Origin: Pseudomonas eutrophicaquae
Lineage (GTDB): Bacteria; Pseudomonadota; Gammaproteobacteria; Pseudomonadales; Pseudomonadaceae
Direction of reading: 5' to 3'
Assembly (NCBI RefSeq): GCF_023544715.1
Contig: NZ_JAMJEZ010000003.1
Location: forward strand, 62,001-126,000
DNA length: 64,000 nucleotides
The position numbers were made by a program, and so were the translations under genes. Shown here in pieces: positions 12,925 through 26,327 of the stretch (the first letter of the stretch is position 1; each line of letters opens with the position of its first letter). The notes under the pieces were generated by a model. The model saw only the letters and a list, made by a program, of their open reading frames with translations. It ran no database searches and was not told the DNA's origin.

Positions 12925-14393
12925 TGCCGATGAGCCTGTTGAAGATGTTTCCCCAGGCGCCGCGGGATGCGCTGATCCGCGAGCTCAGTCTGGACAGCCG
13001 CACCTTGCGTGCAGGTGATCTGTTCTTCGCCATTCCCGGCAGTGGCCGGGATGGGCGCATCTACATTGCCGAGGCGATTGCCCGCGGTGTGGCGGCCATC
13101 GCCTATGAGGAAGAGGGCGCACCGCCGCTGCCGCAGAATCCTGCCGACACCGTGCTGGTGCCGGTTCGCGGCCTGCGCGCCCAGCTGTCGGCGATTGCCG
13201 GGCGCTTTTATGGCGACCCGAGCCGCAGCCTGGCGCTGGTGGGCGTCACCGGCACCAACGGCAAGACCAGTGTCAGTCAGCTGATCGCCCAGGCACTGGA
13301 CCAGCTCGGTACCCGCTGCGGGCTGATCGGCACCCTGGGCAGTGGCTTTCATGATGCGCTGCAGCAGGGCCAGCACACCACGCCAGATCCTCTGCGCGTG
13401 CAGGCGGAGCTGGCGCGCCTCAAGCAGGCCGGCGCCCGTGCGGTGGCCATGGAAGTCTCCTCCCACGGTCTGGATCAGGGGCGGGTCGAGGCGCTGGATT
13501 TTGATGTGGCGGTGTTCACCAACCTGTCCCGTGATCATCTCGACTATCACGGCGACATGCAGCGCTACGGTCAGGCCAAGGCACGCCTGTTTGCCTGGCC
13601 GGGCCTCTGCAGCCGGGTAATCAATCTGGATGATCCGTTCGGCCGTGCGCTGGCGGCCCTTGAAGCGCCCTCGCGGCTGATCAGCTACAGCCTGAGCGAT
13701 GCGCAGGCGACCCTGTACTGCAGCGAGGCGCGCTTTACCGAGCAGGGCATCCGCGCCCGGCTGGTCACCGCTCAGGGCGATGGCCTGCTAATCAGCCCAC
13801 TGCTGGGGCGCTTCAACCTCAGCAACCTGCTGGCGGTGGTCGGCGCGCTGCTGGGGCTTGGGCACCCGCTGGATGAAATCCTCGCCGTCCTGCCGCAGCT
13901 CGAAGGCCCGCCCGGGCGTATGCAGCGTCTGGGTGGCGGACAGCAGCCCTTGGTGGTCGTTGATTACGCCCACACCCCAGATGCGCTGGAGAAGGTCCTC
14001 GAGGCGCTGCGCCCGCACGCGCGCGGGCGCCTGCTGTGTCTGTTTGGCTGCGGCGGCGAGCGTGATCGCGGCAAGCGGCCGCTGATGGCCGCCGCGGCTG
14101 AACGGCTGGCGGACGGCGTGTGGGTCACCGACGACAACCCGCGCAGCGAAGATCCGGCGGCCATTCGCGCTGAAATTTGTGCAGGCTTTGCCCATCCGGC
14201 TACCGTGATCTGCCGCGCCGAGCGGGCTGCAGCGATCCGTGCGCTGATCCTGGGCGCCGCCGAGGATGATGTGATCCTGCTGGCCGGCAAGGGCCATGAG
14301 GACTATCAGGAGATTGCCGGGGTGCGCCAGCCGTTCTCCGACATCGAACATGCCGCCCGTGCGCTGGCCGAGCGTGAGGTGCGCCATGCGTGA
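12924..14393 (+). CDS. murE: UDP-MurNAc-L-Ala-D-Glu:meso-diaminopimelate ligase
   Basis: Adds meso-diaminopimelate to the cytoplasmic peptidoglycan precursor at the cost of ATP. Mur ligase layout: N-terminal UDP-binding domain, central ATPase with P-loop GVTGTNGKT (residues 107-115), C-terminal domain with DNPR at 404-407, the signature of meso-DAP rather than lysine specificity. 489 residues. The ATG at 12924 overlaps the ftsI stop; a second ATG six bases later is the alternative. murF begins before the murE stop. Confidence 0.97.
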
Positions 14394-15759
14394 GGCCGTG
14401 GCTCTGAGTGAGGTGGCCGATCTTCTGCAAGGCCGTTTGCACGGCGCCGATGCCCGCTTTGCGGGCGTGAGCATCGACAGCCGCAGCGTAGGGCCGGGCC
14501 AGCTGTTCATCGCCCTGCCGGGCGAGCGCTTTGACGGCCATGACTTTCTCGCTGTGGCCGCTGCGCGGGGTGCGGTAGCGGCGCTGGTCGAGCGTGCGCA
14601 GCCGGATCTGGCCCTGCCGCAGCTGCAGGTGGCCGATACCCGGCGCGCGCTGGGGCAGCTGGGAGCCTGGAATCGTGCAGCCTTCAGCGGGCGTCTGGCG
14701 GCAGTGACCGGCTCCAGCGGCAAGACCTCGGTAAAGGAAATGCTCGCCGCGATCCTGCGCGCCGAGCACGGCAGCGACGCCGCCGTGCTGGCCACGCGCG
14801 GCAACCTCAACAATGATCTGGGCGCACCGCTGACCCTGCTGGAACTGGCCTCGCAGCACCTGAGCGCGGTGATCGAGCTGGGCGCCAATCATGTTGGCGA
14901 GATCGCCTACACCGTGGGCCTGACCCGCCCGCAGGTGGCGATCATCACCAATGCCGGCACGGCGCATGTCGGTGAATTCGGCGGGCCGCAGAAGATTGTC
15001 GAGGCCAAGGGCGAGATTCTCGACGGCCTGGGCCGCGATGGGGTGGCGATCCTCAACGCGGACGATGTTGCCTTTGCGCGCTGGGTGCAGCGCGCCGCCG
15101 GGCGCCGGGTGCTGAGTTTCGCTCTCGATGCTGCCGCCGACTTCACTGCCAGCGCCGTGCAGCGCGATGCCCGCGGCTGTGTGGGCTTCACCCTGCAGGG
15201 GCTGGCCGGCAGTGCCCCTGTCCAGCTCAACCTCTTGGGCCGCCACAATGTGGCCAATGCGCTGGCGGCAGCGGCAGCGGCCCATGCGCTGGGCGTGCCG
15301 CTGGCGGCCATCGTGGCCGGGCTCGAATCCCTGCAGCCGGTCAAGGGGCGTGCGGTGGCGCAGCTCAACCCGGCTGGAATGCGCATTATCGACGACAGTT
15401 ACAACGCCAATCCCGCGTCAATCCGTGCGGCGATTGATATACTCGCCGGCTTTTCCGGGCGCACCGTGCTGGTGCTCGGCGACATGGGTGAGCTGGGTGA
15501 CTGGGCCGAGCAGGCGCACCGTGATGTGGGCGAATACGCCCGCGATAAGGTGGCGGCACTGTATGCGGTCGGGCCGCTGATGCGCCATGCCGTCGAGGCG
15601 TTTGGCCGTGGGGCGCGACATTTTGCCGATCAGGCTGAACTGATCGCCACGCTGGCAGCCGAACAGTCTCCGGAAACCACCTTACTGATCAAGGGCTCGC
15701 GCAGTGCGGCGATGGACAAGGTCGTCGCGGCGCTCTGTGCCCGTGCTGGAGAGATTTGA
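14386..15759 (+). CDS. murF: UDP-MurNAc-tripeptide:D-Ala-D-Ala ligase
   Basis: Final cytoplasmic Mur ligase; attaches D-Ala-D-Ala to give UDP-MurNAc-pentapeptide. The start at 14386 (MREAVALSEVADLLQGRLHG) overlaps the murE end by eight bases; an ATG at 14296 would sit far inside murE in another frame. P-loop TGSSGKT lies at residues 108-114, and VIELGANHVGEIAYT, NAGTAHVGEFGG and IIDDSYNANPASIRAA are family landmarks. 457 residues. mraY follows immediately after the stop. Confidence 0.97.
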   Translation: MREAVALSEVADLLQGRLHGADARFAGVSIDSRSVGPGQLFIALPGERFDGHDFLAVAAARGAVAALVERAQPDLALPQLQVADTRRALGQLGAWNRAAFSGRLAAVTGSSGKTSVKEMLAAILRAEHGSDAAVLATRGNLNNDLGAPLTLLELASQHLSAVIELGANHVGEIAYTVGLTRPQVAIITNAGTAHVGEFGGPQKIVEAKGEILDGLGRDGVAILNADDVAFARWVQRAAGRRVLSFALDAAADFTASAVQRDARGCVGFTLQGLAGSAPVQLNLLGRHNVANALAAAAAAHALGVPLAAIVAGLESLQPVKGRAVAQLNPAGMRIIDDSYNANPASIRAAIDILAGFSGRTVLVLGDMGELGDWAEQAHRDVGEYARDKVAALYAVGPLMRHAVEAFGRGARHFADQAELIATLAAEQSPETTLLIKGSRSAAMDKVVAALCARAGEI

Positions 15760-16842
15760 ATGCTGCTGCTGCTGGCCGAGTATCTGCAACAGTTTCACAA
15801 GGGCTTTGCGGTCTTTCAGTACCTGACCCTGCGCGGGATTCTCGGCGTGCTGACCGCGCTGGTGCTGTCGCTGTGGCTGGGCCCGTGGATGATCCGCACC
15901 CTGCGCAGCCGGCAGATCGGCCAGGCGGTGCGCGATGACGGCCCGCAGTCGCACCTGTCGAAGAAGGGCACGCCGACCATGGGCGGTGCGCTGATTCTTT
16001 CGGCGATCACCCTCAGCACCCTGCTGTGGGCGGATCTGTCCAATCGCTATGTCTGGGTGGTGCTGGCGGTGACCCTGCTGTTTGGTGCCATCGGCTGGGT
16101 CGATGATTACCGCAAGGTGATCGAGAAAAACTCCCGCGGTCTGCCGAGTCGCTGGAAGTATTTCTGGCAGTCGGTGTTTGGTCTGGGCGCGGCGGTGTTT
16201 CTCTACGTGACCGCGCAGACTCCGGTGGAAACCACCTTCATCATGCCGCTCCTGAAGGACATCGAGATCCCGCTGGGGATCTTTTTCGTCGTGCTGACCT
16301 ACTTTGTGATCGTCGGCTCGAGCAACGCGGTCAACCTCACCGACGGCCTCGACGGACTGGCGATCATGCCCACGGTGCTGGTCGGTGGCGCGCTGGGGAT
16401 CTTCTGCTACCTCTCCGGCAACGCCAATTTTGCCGAGTACCTGCTGATTCCCTATGTGCCGGGCTCGGGTGAGCTGATCGTGTTCTGCGGCGCGCTGATC
16501 GGTGCGGGGTTGGGCTTTTTGTGGTTCAACACCTACCCGGCGCAGGTGTTCATGGGCGATGTCGGCGCGCTGGCGCTGGGTGCGGCGCTCGGCACCATCG
16601 CGGTGATCGTCCGTCAGGAAGTGGTGCTGTTCATCATGGGCGGGGTGTTCGTGATGGAAACCCTCTCGGTGATGATCCAGGTCGCCTCCTTCAAGCTGAC
16701 CGGCAAGCGGGTGTTCCGCATGGCGCCGATCCACCATCATTTTGAACTCAAGGGCTGGCCAGAGCCGCGAGTGATCGTGCGCTTCTGGATCATCACCGTG
16801 GTGCTGGTGCTGATCGGTCTGGCTACCCTGAAACTGAGATAA
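15760..16842 (+). CDS. mraY: Phospho-MurNAc-pentapeptide translocase
   Basis: Polytopic inner membrane enzyme that transfers phospho-MurNAc-pentapeptide onto undecaprenyl phosphate, making lipid I. 360 residues with about ten membrane helices. The aspartates known to be essential in E. coli MraY are at the same numbers: Asp115-Asp116 (GWVDDYRK) and Asp267 ([11 protein letters not shown]). The HHHFELKGW loop is at about 325-333. The ATG directly follows the murF stop. Confidence 0.98.
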   Translation: MLLLLAEYLQQFHKGFAVFQYLTLRGILGVLTALVLSLWLGPWMIRTLRSRQIGQAVRDDGPQSHLSKKGTPTMGGALILSAITLSTLLWADLSNRYVWVVLAVTLLFGAIGWVDDYRKVIEKNSRGLPSRWKYFWQSVFGLGAAVFLYVTAQTPVETTFIMPLLKDIEIPLGIFFVVLTYFVIVGSSNAVNLTDGLDGLAIMPTVLVGGALGIFCYLSGNANFAEYLLIPYVPGSGELIVFCGALIGAGLGFLWFNTYPAQVFMGDVGALALGAALGTIAVIVRQEVVLFIMGGVFVMETLSVMIQVASFKLTGKRVFRMAPIHHHFELKGWPEPRVIVRFWIITVVLVLIGLATLKLR

Positions 16843-16846
16843 GCCG

Positions 16847-18208
16847 ATGAGCCTGATTGCCTCCGACCAGTTCCGCATCGTCGTCGGCCTTGGCAAGAGC
16901 GGCCTGTCCGTGGTGCGCTTTCTGGCGCGCCAGGGCGTGCGCTTTGCGATTGCCGATACCCGCGACAACCCGCCGGAGCTGGCGACCCTCAAGGCCGAGT
17001 ATCCGCATATTGAGGTGCGTTGCGGCGCGCTGGATCTGGAGTTTCTCTGCCGGGCCAGCGAGCTGTACGTAAGCCCCGGGCTGGCGCTGGCCACTCCGGT
17101 GCTGCAGGCTGCGGCGGCGCGTGGCGTGAAGCTGTCCGGCGATATCGACCTGTTCGCCCGCGAGGCCCGCGCCCCGATCATCGCCATCACCGGCTCCAAC
17201 GCCAAGAGCACCGTGACCACCCTGGTCGGCGAGATGGCCGCAGCGGCCGGCAAGCGCGTGGCGGTGGGCGGCAACCTGGGCACCCCGGCGCTGGATCTGC
17301 TGGCCGATGGGGTGGAGCTGTATGTGCTGGAACTGTCGAGCTTCCAGCTGGAAACCACCGAGCGGCTGAACGCTGAGGTGGCCACCTGCCTGAACATCAG
17401 CGACGACCACATGGATCGCTACAGCGGCATCGAGGCCTATCACCTGGCCAAGCACCGGATCTTCCGCGGCGCCCGTCAGGTGGTGATCAACCGTCAGGAC
17501 CCCCTGTCGCGGCCGCTGATTGCCGATCAGCTGCCGTGCTGGAGCTTTGGTCTCGACAAGCCGGATTTTCGCGGCTTTGGCCTGCGTGAGGTGAATGGCG
17601 AGCGCTATCTGGCCTTCCAGTTTGAACCGCTGCTGGCGGTGCGTGAGCTGAAGACCCGCGGTGCCCACAATCAGGCCAATGCCTTGGCGGCGTTGGCACT
17701 GGGCCACGCGGCAGGGCTGCCGATGGCACCGATGCTGGAGGTGCTGCGCGGCTTCACCGGGCTTGCGCATCGCTGCCAGTGGCTGGGTGAGCGGGCCGGG
17801 GTGAGCTTCTACAACGATTCCAAGGCCACCAATGTCGGCGCTGCGCTGGCCGCCATCGACGGCTTGGGGGCGGAGCTTGACGGCAAGCTGCTGCTGATCG
17901 CCGGTGGCGATGGCAAGGGCGCCGATTTCACCCCGCTGCGCGCCAGCGTGGCGCGTTACTGCCGGGCGGTGTTGTTGATCGGTCGCGATGCCGAGCTGAT
18001 TGCTACCGCCCTGCAGGGGCCGGACGGCGCCCCGGTGGTGCCGCTGCTGCGGGTTGCCAGTCTTGAGGAGGCCGTTCGGTATGGCGTCGAGCTGGCCGAG
18101 GCGGGGGATGCGCTGCTGCTGTCGCCGGCGTGTGCAAGCCTTGATATGTTCAAGAACTTCGAGGCGCGCGGGCAGTGCTTTGCCCGGGCGGTAGAGGAGC
18201 TGTCCTGA
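16847..18208 (+). CDS. murD: UDP-MurNAc-L-alanine:D-glutamate ligase
   Basis: Adds D-glutamate to UDP-MurNAc-L-Ala. The nucleotide site reads TGSNAKST (115-122) where many MurD proteins have GTNGKST; the GSNAKST form is, from memory, usual in Pseudomonas. Other landmarks are VVGLGKSGLSVVRFLARQG at the N-terminus, GGNLGTPALDLL, LELSSFQLE and YNDSKATNVGA. 453 residues. The gap from mraY is four bases and the stop overlaps the ftsW ATG by one base. Confidence 0.97.
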   Translation: MSLIASDQFRIVVGLGKSGLSVVRFLARQGVRFAIADTRDNPPELATLKAEYPHIEVRCGALDLEFLCRASELYVSPGLALATPVLQAAAARGVKLSGDIDLFAREARAPIIAITGSNAKSTVTTLVGEMAAAAGKRVAVGGNLGTPALDLLADGVELYVLELSSFQLETTERLNAEVATCLNISDDHMDRYSGIEAYHLAKHRIFRGARQVVINRQDPLSRPLIADQLPCWSFGLDKPDFRGFGLREVNGERYLAFQFEPLLAVRELKTRGAHNQANALAALALGHAAGLPMAPMLEVLRGFTGLAHRCQWLGERAGVSFYNDSKATNVGAALAAIDGLGAELDGKLLLIAGGDGKGADFTPLRASVARYCRAVLLIGRDAELIATALQGPDGAPVVPLLRVASLEEAVRYGVELAEAGDALLLSPACASLDMFKNFEARGQCFARAVEELS

Positions 18209-19425
18209 TGCGCTTCCCGCTGCCGCTTTCGCCCTCACCGCTGTTCAACCGGCGCGGAGTGGATGTCGATTTCCCGTTGCTGGCCAGTTGCCTGGCGTTG
18301 CTGGGCCTTGGCTTTGTGATGGTGACCTCGGCCTCCTCGGATGTGGCGGCGGCCCAGACCGGCAACACCTTCTACTACATGATCCGCCAGATCATCTACC
18401 TGCTACTGGGCGCGGGGGCGGGCCTTCTGACCCTGCTGATCCCGGTGGCCAGCTGGCAGAAGCACAGCGGCCGCCTGCTGCTGGTCGGGGTGCTGCTGCT
18501 GATTCTGGTGCTGGTGCCGGGGATCGGCCGTCAGGTCAACGGCGCGCAGCGCTGGATTGGCCTGGGCTTCTTCAATATCCAGCCCTCTGAGCTGGCCAAG
18601 ATGTTCACCGTCATCTATCTGGCCAGCTATCTGGTGCGGCGTCAGGAGTTTGTGCGCACGCGGATTCGCGGCATTTTCCTGCCGCTGGTGCTGCTCGGCA
18701 TGCTGGCGCTGTTGCTGCTGCTGGAGCCTGACTTTGGCGCCACCGTGGTGCTGTTTGGTACCGGGGTGGTGATGCTGTTCCTTGGCGGCGTGGCGCTGCG
18801 CTTCTTCCTGCCGCTGGCGGCGGGCACCCTCGTGCTGGGGGTGATGGTGATGACCATGGAAAGCTACCGCATGCAGCGCCTGACCAACTTCATCGACCCC
18901 TGGGCTGACCAGTTCGGCGCCGGGTACCAGCTCAGTCAGGCGCTGATTGCCTTCGGGCGCGGCGAGTGGTTCGGCGTCGGGCTGGGCAACAGTGTGCAGA
19001 AGCAGTTCTACCTGCCCGAAGCGCATACCGACTTCGTGTTCGCCGTGCTGGCCGAGGAGCTGGGCATGATCGGTGCGCTCCTGACGGTGGGCCTGTTCGT
19101 GCTGGTGACGCTGCGGGCGATGTACATCGGCCTGTGTGCCGAGCGCGAGCAGCAGTACTTTTCCGCCTATGTCTCCTACGGCCTGGCGATCCTCTGGATC
19201 GGGCAGTTTCTGATCAACATCGGCGTGAACGTCGGCCTGCTGCCGACCAAGGGCCTGACCCTGCCATTTCTCAGTTACGGCGGCAGTTCGCTGGTGATCT
19301 GCTGCGTCAGTCTGGCGCTGCTGCTGCGCATCGACTGGGAGCGGCGCACCCAGCTTGGCAATGCCGACGTGGAGTTCAGTGAGGCCGATTTTGCCGACGA
19401 CGAGGAGCCGCAGCATGGGCGCTAA
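18208..19425 (+). CDS. ftsW: Septal peptidoglycan glycosyltransferase FtsW (SEDS family)
   Basis: SEDS polymerase that builds septal glycan strands from lipid II in complex with FtsI. Start 18208 overlaps the murD stop and yields a 405-residue protein with about ten membrane helices. Conserved SEDS elements are GAQRWIGLGFFNIQPSELAK, LLEPDFGATVV, YQLSQALIAFGRGEWFGVGL, LPEAHTDFVFAVLAEELG and PTKGLTLPFLSYGGSS. The 3' end overlaps murG by 11 bases. Confidence 0.97.
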   Translation: MRFPLPLSPSPLFNRRGVDVDFPLLASCLALLGLGFVMVTSASSDVAAAQTGNTFYYMIRQIIYLLLGAGAGLLTLLIPVASWQKHSGRLLLVGVLLLILVLVPGIGRQVNGAQRWIGLGFFNIQPSELAKMFTVIYLASYLVRRQEFVRTRIRGIFLPLVLLGMLALLLLLEPDFGATVVLFGTGVVMLFLGGVALRFFLPLAAGTLVLGVMVMTMESYRMQRLTNFIDPWADQFGAGYQLSQALIAFGRGEWFGVGLGNSVQKQFYLPEAHTDFVFAVLAEELGMIGALLTVGLFVLVTLRAMYIGLCAEREQQYFSAYVSYGLAILWIGQFLINIGVNVGLLPTKGLTLPFLSYGGSSLVICCVSLALLLRIDWERRTQLGNADVEFSEADFADDEEPQHGR

Positions 19426-20477
19426 TGTTCTGATCATGGCCGGTGGCACCGGCGGGCATGTGTTCCCGGCATTGGCCTGTGCCCGTGAGTTCGCGGCCCG
19501 CGGCTACACCGTGCACTGGCTGGGCACCCCGCGCGGCATCGAGAACGAACTGGTACCCCAGGCGGGTCTGCCGCTGCATCACATTCAGATCAGCGGCCTG
19601 CGCGGCAAGGGCTGGCGGGCGTTGCTGCGGGCACCCTGGCAGCTGGTGAGCGCCCTGCGTCAGGCGCGCCGGGTGCTGCGTGAAGTCCAGCCGGTCTGCG
19701 TGCTGGGCATGGGCGGTTTTGTCACCGGCCCCGGCGGGCTGGCGGCGCGGCTGGCTGGCATTCCGTTGATCATTCACGAGCAGAATGCGGTGGCCGGTAC
19801 CAGCAACCGTCTGCTGGCCCCGCTGGCCAGCCGGATCTGTGAAGCCTTCCCGCATACCTTCGCACCGTCGGCCAGGCGCCGCACCACCGGCAATCCGGTG
19901 CGTGCCGAGCTGTTCAGTGAGGCGCCGGTTATCCGAGCGGCTGATCAGCCGGTCCGTCTGTTGGTGCTGGGCGGCAGCCTTGGCGCTGAGCCGCTCAATC
20001 AGTTGCTGCCGGCAGCGCTGGCGCACCTGCCTATCGAGCTGCGCCCGCAGATTCGCCATCAGGCCGGACGCCAGCATGCCGAAATCACGGCTGAGCGTTA
20101 CCGCACCGCCGGTATCGAGGCGGAGGTCGTGCCGTTTATCGCCGACATGGCGGCGGCCTATCGTGAGGCGGATCTGGTGGTCTGCCGCGCCGGTGCGCTG
20201 ACCGTCAGCGAACTGGCGGCGGCCGGGCTGCCGGCACTGCTGATCCCGCTGCCGCATGCCATCGACGATCACCAGACCCGTAATGCCGAATACCTGGCCC
20301 GCGCCGGCGCTGCCGTGCTGCTGGCACAACATCGCACCGATGCGGCCGCGCTGGCCGCTCAGCTCACCGAGGTTCTGATGCACCGCGAAAAACGTCACGC
20401 CATGGGCGAGCAGGCGCGCCGCCTGGCCAAGCCCGATGCCACCGCCGAGGTGGTCGATATCTGCCTGGAGGTGGCCC

Positions 20478-20485
<8 letters not shown>
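19415..20485 (+). CDS. murG: Lipid II-forming N-acetylglucosaminyltransferase MurG
   Basis: Peripheral membrane GT28 glycosyltransferase that adds GlcNAc to lipid I. Start 19415 ([20 protein letters not shown]) puts the glycine-rich diphosphate loop at residues 10-15. Further motifs are [43 protein letters not shown] and [16 protein letters not shown]-like [15 protein letters not shown]. 356 residues. The start lies inside the ftsW end and the stop lies beyond the murC start. Confidence 0.96.
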
Positions 20486-22882
<2,397 letters not shown>

Positions 22883-22885
22883 GTC

Positions 22886-23752
22886 ATGCTGCCGCTGCTG
22901 CGCCACCAGAGTACGCCCGCCCCAAGGCTGCGCAAGCCGGGGCCGCGTGGCGCCAGTCGCCCGGTGGTGCGCGAGCCGCTGCATAAGCGCCTGCCCAGAC
23001 CCACCTGGCGCGGGCTGTTCAGATTGCTCCTGCCTGTCCTGCTGGCGGGAGTTGTGTATGCTCTTTATGAATTGCGTCCCAAAATCGAGCCGCTCATTGA
23101 TCAGCCAATTCGCCGGGTGCAGGTCGAGGGTGATCTGAGCTACCTCAGCGCGGCGCAGGTCAGTGAGCGGATTTTGCCCCATACGGGGAAAAAGACCTTT
23201 TTTGCAGTCGATCTGGTAGCACTTCGCAGCGATCTGCAGACCATGCCGTGGATTGCCGAAGCCCATGTGCGGCGGGTGTGGCCCGACCGGGTGATCGTGC
23301 GCCTCGAGGAGCAGTTGCCGGTGGCGCGCTGGGGGGATGAAGCGCTGCTGAATAACCAGGGCAAGGCCTTTGTGCCTGATGAACTCAAGGCTTACGGGCA
23401 CCTGCCGCGCCTGTGGGGGCCGCAGCGGGCTCAGCAGCGGGTGATGGAGCAGTATCAGCTGTTCAACCGCCTGCTGCGCCCGATCGAGATCACGGTGGCA
23501 GGCCTTGAAATGCGCGAGCGCGGCAGCTGGTACCTGACCACCAGTCAGGGGTTTGAGCTGCTGCTTGGGCGCGACAAGATTGTGGACAAGATGCGCCGCT
23601 TCGTTCGTGTGTATGAGACGACGCTCAAAGAACATATTTCACATATCGCGCGGGTTGATCTGCGCTACCCCAACGGCCTGGCCGTGGCGTGGCGCGACTT
23701 GCCTGCGACCGCGGCCGGGGAGAGCGCTCCTGCGGTCAGCAAGCGTAATTGA
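22886..23752 (+). CDS. ftsQ: Cell division protein FtsQ
   Basis: Bitopic divisome protein linking early and late division proteins via FtsLB. A basic cytoplasmic tail (1-43) and one membrane helix (about 45-62) are followed by a POTRA domain (about 76-145: [57 protein letters not shown]) and the beta domain ending near [15 protein letters not shown]. 288 residues. An AAGGAG ribosome site precedes the start. Confidence 0.95.
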   Translation: MLPLLRHQSTPAPRLRKPGPRGASRPVVREPLHKRLPRPTWRGLFRLLLPVLLAGVVYALYELRPKIEPLIDQPIRRVQVEGDLSYLSAAQVSERILPHTGKKTFFAVDLVALRSDLQTMPWIAEAHVRRVWPDRVIVRLEEQLPVARWGDEALLNNQGKAFVPDELKAYGHLPRLWGPQRAQQRVMEQYQLFNRLLRPIEITVAGLEMRERGSWYLTTSQGFELLLGRDKIVDKMRRFVRVYETTLKEHISHIARVDLRYPNGLAVAWRDLPATAAGESAPAVSKRN

Positions 23753-23768
23753 GGAGATCACTGGGGTC

Positions 23769-25025
23769 ATGGCAAGCGTGCAGAGCGGCAAGATGATCGT
23801 GGGCCTGGATATTGGTACGTCCAAGGTGGTGGCGCTGGTCGGTGAGGTGCTGGCCGACGGGCAGCTGGAGATTGTCGGGATCGGTACCCATCCCTCGCGC
23901 GGGATGAAAAAGGGCGTGATGGTCAACATCGAGTCCACCGTGCAGGCCATCCAGCAGGCCATCGACGAGGCGCAGCAGATGGCCGGCTGCGAGATCCACT
24001 CGGCATTCGTCGGAGTAGCCGGCAGTCATATCCGCGGGATCGACTCCCACGGCATCGTGGCCATCCGTGAGCGTGAGGTAAGCGGCGCGGACATCGAGCG
24101 GGTGCTGGATGCCGCCCGGGCGGTGGCCATTCCGGCTGATCAGCGCGTGCTGCACACGCTGCCGCAGGATTACATCATCGATAACCAGAGCGGCGTGCAT
24201 GAGCCGCTCGGCATGTCCGGAGTGCGTCTGGAGGCCAAGGTGCACCTGGTCACCTGCGCCGTGAACGCGGCACAGAACATCGAGACCTGCGTGCGTCGCT
24301 GCGGTCTGGAGCTGGACGACATCATTCTCGAACAGCTGGCCTCGGCGGCCTCGGTGCTGACTGACGATGAGAAGGAGCTGGGCGTCTGTCTGGTGGACAT
24401 CGGCGGCGGGACCACTGATATCGCGATCTTCAGCGGTGGCGCGATTCGCCATACGGCGGTGATCCCGATTGCTGGTGATCAGGTCACCAGTGACATCGCC
24501 ATGGCTCTGCGCACCCCCACGCAGAATGCCGAGGACATCAAGATCCGCTACGCTTGTGCATTGGCCAAGCTGGCCAGCCCCCATGACACCATCAAGGTGC
24601 CGGGCGTCGGCGATCGAGCACCGCGTGATCTCTCCCGCCAAGCGCTGGCCGAGGTGGTCGAGCCGCGTTATGAGGAGCTGTTCCGCCTGGTGCAGGGCGA
24701 ATTGCGCCGCAGCGGTCTGGAGCATCTGATTCCGTCCGGCATCGTGCTGACGGGCGGCACTTCGAAGATGGAAGGCGCCGTTGAGCTGGCCGAGGAAATT
24801 TTCCACACCTCCGTACGTCTGGGCGTACCGCAGAGCCTCCGCGGACTGGAGGATGTCGTGCATAATCCTATTTATGCAACCGGTGTCGGCCTGTTGATGT
24901 ACGGGCTGAAAAAACAGAATGGCATCTCGTTTGCCGACCGCCGTGACGATGACGAGCGCACGGTGACCCGCAGCAAACCGGCGATGTTCGAGCGAATCAA
25001 ACGCTGGGTGCAGGGCAACTTCTAA
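23769..25025 (+). CDS. ftsA: Cell division protein FtsA
   Basis: Actin-like ATPase that tethers FtsZ to the membrane. Start 23769 gives MASVQSGKMIVGLDIGTSKV with the phosphate-1 loop, then LVDIGGGTTDIAIF (phosphate-2) and IVLTGGTSKMEG (adenosine site). The C-terminus FERIKRWVQGNF is the amphipathic membrane-targeting helix. 418 residues. The 16-base gap from ftsQ contains GAGGAG, rather far from the ATG (about 12 bases). Confidence 0.97.
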   Translation: MASVQSGKMIVGLDIGTSKVVALVGEVLADGQLEIVGIGTHPSRGMKKGVMVNIESTVQAIQQAIDEAQQMAGCEIHSAFVGVAGSHIRGIDSHGIVAIREREVSGADIERVLDAARAVAIPADQRVLHTLPQDYIIDNQSGVHEPLGMSGVRLEAKVHLVTCAVNAAQNIETCVRRCGLELDDIILEQLASAASVLTDDEKELGVCLVDIGGGTTDIAIFSGGAIRHTAVIPIAGDQVTSDIAMALRTPTQNAEDIKIRYACALAKLASPHDTIKVPGVGDRAPRDLSRQALAEVVEPRYEELFRLVQGELRRSGLEHLIPSGIVLTGGTSKMEGAVELAEEIFHTSVRLGVPQSLRGLEDVVHNPIYATGVGLLMYGLKKQNGISFADRRDDDERTVTRSKPAMFERIKRWVQGNF

Positions 25026-25072
25026 GGCCGCCCCGCTGTCAGCGAAACAAGTAAGGGGTGAGGAGAGGGGAT

Positions 25073-26275
25073 ATGTTTGAGTTAGCCGACAACGTGCAGT
25101 CCAGTGCGGTCATCAAGGTCATTGGCGTGGGTGGTGGTGGCGGCAATGCCGTCAACCACATGATGCGCAGCAACATCGAAGATATCGAGTTCATCTGTGC
25201 CAATACCGATGCACAGGCGCTGAAGAAGGTCGAAGCCAAGACCGTGCTGCAGTTGGGCCAGAATGTCACCAAGGGCCTGGGTGCGGGCACCAACCCCGAG
25301 ATTGGCCGTCAGGCGGCGCTGGAGGATCGCGAGCGCATCGCTGAGCTGCTCGAAGGCGCCAACATGGTGTTCATCACCACCGGCATGGGTGGTGGCACCG
25401 GTACCGGTGCAGCGCCGATCATCGCCGAAGTGGCGAAGGAAATGGGCATCCTCACCGTGGCCGTGGTCACTCGCCCGTTCCCCTTCGAGGGCAAGCGCCG
25501 CATGCAGATTGCCGATGAGGGCATCCGCGCGCTGTCCGAGCACGTCGACTCGCTGATCACCATCCCCAACGAAAAGCTGCTGACCATCCTCGGCAAAGAC
25601 GCCAGCCTGCTGTCGGCCTTCGCCAAGGCTGATGACGTGCTGGCCGGCGCGGTGCGCGGTATCTCCGACATCATGCAGCGTCCGGGCCTGATGAACGTCG
25701 ACTTTGCCGACGTGCGTACCGTGATGAGCGAGATGGGCATGGCGATGATGGGCACCGGCTGTGCCAGCGGCCCGAACCGCGCCCGCGAGGCGACCGAGGC
25801 GGCGATCCGCAACCCGCTGCTGGAAGACATCAACCTGCAGGGCGCGCGCGGCATCCTGGTCAACATCACTGCCGGGCTTGACCTGTCGCTGGGTGAGTAC
25901 ACCGAGGTGGGCAACATCATCGAGCAGTTCACCTCCGAGCACGCCACTGTGAAGATCGGTGCGGTGATCGATCCGGAAATGCGCGATGATCTGCATGTCA
26001 CCGTCGTGGCTACGGGCCTGGGTGCACGCATGGAGAAGCCAGCGGTCAAGGTAGTCGATAACGGTCTGCAGATGGCGGCAGCCCTAGCCAAGGCGCCGGT
26101 GCGTGCCGATGGCGGGATCAATTATGATCCATATGATCTGCCGCCTGCCATGCGCAACGGCATGTCGGGGGGGCGCGGTGCCGCGCCTGCGTCTGTCGCC
26201 GGGTCCAGCAACGTTAGCCAAGAAGATCTGGAATATCTGGATATTCCGGCCTTCCTGCGTCGCCAGGCTGATTGA
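25073..26275 (+). CDS. ftsZ: Cell division GTPase FtsZ
   Basis: Tubulin-like GTPase that forms the Z ring. Start 25073 (MFELADNVQSSAVIKVIGVG) follows a strong AGGAGAGGGG ribosome site. The GTP signature GGGTGTG is at residues 106-112, and NVDFADVRTVM and the T7 loop region follow. A variable linker leads to the conserved C-terminal peptide DLEYLDIPAFLRRQAD, which binds FtsA and ZipA. 400 residues. An internal promoter may lie in the 47-base ftsA-ftsZ gap but was not identified. Confidence 0.98.
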   Translation: MFELADNVQSSAVIKVIGVGGGGGNAVNHMMRSNIEDIEFICANTDAQALKKVEAKTVLQLGQNVTKGLGAGTNPEIGRQAALEDRERIAELLEGANMVFITTGMGGGTGTGAAPIIAEVAKEMGILTVAVVTRPFPFEGKRRMQIADEGIRALSEHVDSLITIPNEKLLTILGKDASLLSAFAKADDVLAGAVRGISDIMQRPGLMNVDFADVRTVMSEMGMAMMGTGCASGPNRAREATEAAIRNPLLEDINLQGARGILVNITAGLDLSLGEYTEVGNIIEQFTSEHATVKIGAVIDPEMRDDLHVTVVATGLGARMEKPAVKVVDNGLQMAAALAKAPVRADGGINYDPYDLPPAMRNGMSGGRGAAPASVAGSSNVSQEDLEYLDIPAFLRRQAD

Positions 26276-26327
26276 TTTTATATATTAAGAGTGCGTGGCT
26301 GATTGGTGTTCAGCAAAGGTGGGCATC